From NCBI RefSeq assembly GCF_002140715.2, contig NZ_NGLE02000001.1, positions 786,001 to 850,000 of the forward strand: 64,000 bases of DNA, given 5' to 3'. The notes below the pieces were generated by a model. The model did not search any database and had not been told where the DNA came from. It worked only from the letters and a program-made list of their open reading frames with translations. Made by a program: the position numbers and the translations under genes. This document shows, in pieces, positions 63,978 to 64,000 of this stretch. This DNA is from Enterococcus sp. 4G2_DIV0659. Its GTDB lineage: Bacteria > Bacillota > Bacilli > Lactobacillales > Enterococcaceae. Position 1 is the stretch's first letter, and every line of letters begins with the position of its first letter.

Positions 63978-64000
63978 TTATACAAGTAAACCGAATTTTT
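63978..64000 (-). CDS. Possible C-terminal end of an upstream gene
   Basis: One frame reads KFGLLV then TAA, and the yqgQ ribosome site follows immediately, as at an operon junction. In other genomes a rhomboid protease gene precedes yqgQ. Only seven codons are visible, so this is speculative; a TATAAT in the same bases could instead be a promoter. Confidence 0.3.

Overview
The window is a low-GC Firmicutes chromosome segment that fits Enterococcus, close to the E. faecalis group. Supporting evidence: strong AGGAGG-type ribosome sites, a dltXABCD operon beside a BceAB-type transporter and nrdD/nrdG, WxL and SdrD_B surface proteins, an Mga-type regulator, and the dnaX-to-rsmI replication/repair cluster. 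Species cannot be fixed by eye. I saw no rRNA, tRNA, CRISPR array, transposase or prophage.

Layout. 1-13.6 kb: murB start (cut by the edge), an oxidoreductase, exoA, a DnaQ-type exonuclease, two SGNH hydrolases flanking a membrane acyltransferase, a peroxide-defence pair (ahpC plus an AhpF-like reductase with permuted domains), an Asp/Glu racemase, a DUF915 hydrolase, an EndoIII-like glycosylase, an O-methyltransferase and lplA with a metallo-beta-lactamase-fold partner. 13.8-25.9 kb: cell envelope, with a WxL protein, a DUF975 membrane protein, an M42 peptidase, dltXABCD and a BceAB-type ABC transporter. 26-29.5 kb: anaerobic nucleotide reduction, nrdD and nrdG, separated by four tandem copies of a ~120-bp hairpin unit. 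29.5-37.1 kb: photolyase, DNA polymerase IV, HD phosphohydrolase, a secreted SdrD_B protein and amt-glnK. 37.5-51.7 kb: rsmI, yabA, ricT, holB, darA, tmk, recR, ybaB and dnaX, interrupted by an O-methyltransferase, a darcynin-marR operon and a nucleoside-type ECF transporter/nucleoside hydrolase operon with a YeiL-like regulator. 51.9-64 kb: an Mga-type regulator divergent from a sortase-like protein, galKETR, DUF3042, an FAD/NAD(P) protein, a rhodanese, glcK and yqgQ.

Regulation readable from sequence: a PerR-like box at ahpC, two NrdR boxes at nrdD, two GlnR boxes at amt-glnK, a MarR-type palindrome at the darcynin operon, a palindrome centred near -41.5 of the ECF operon, and probable GalR/CcpA sites at galK.

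The most unusual item is the nrdD-nrdG hairpin array. Its fourth copy has changed most of its stem bases in a paired, compensatory way, as expected of a structured RNA under selection. A hairpin of similar architecture lies beside rsmI. Several other families of near-identical intergenic hairpins recur across the window.
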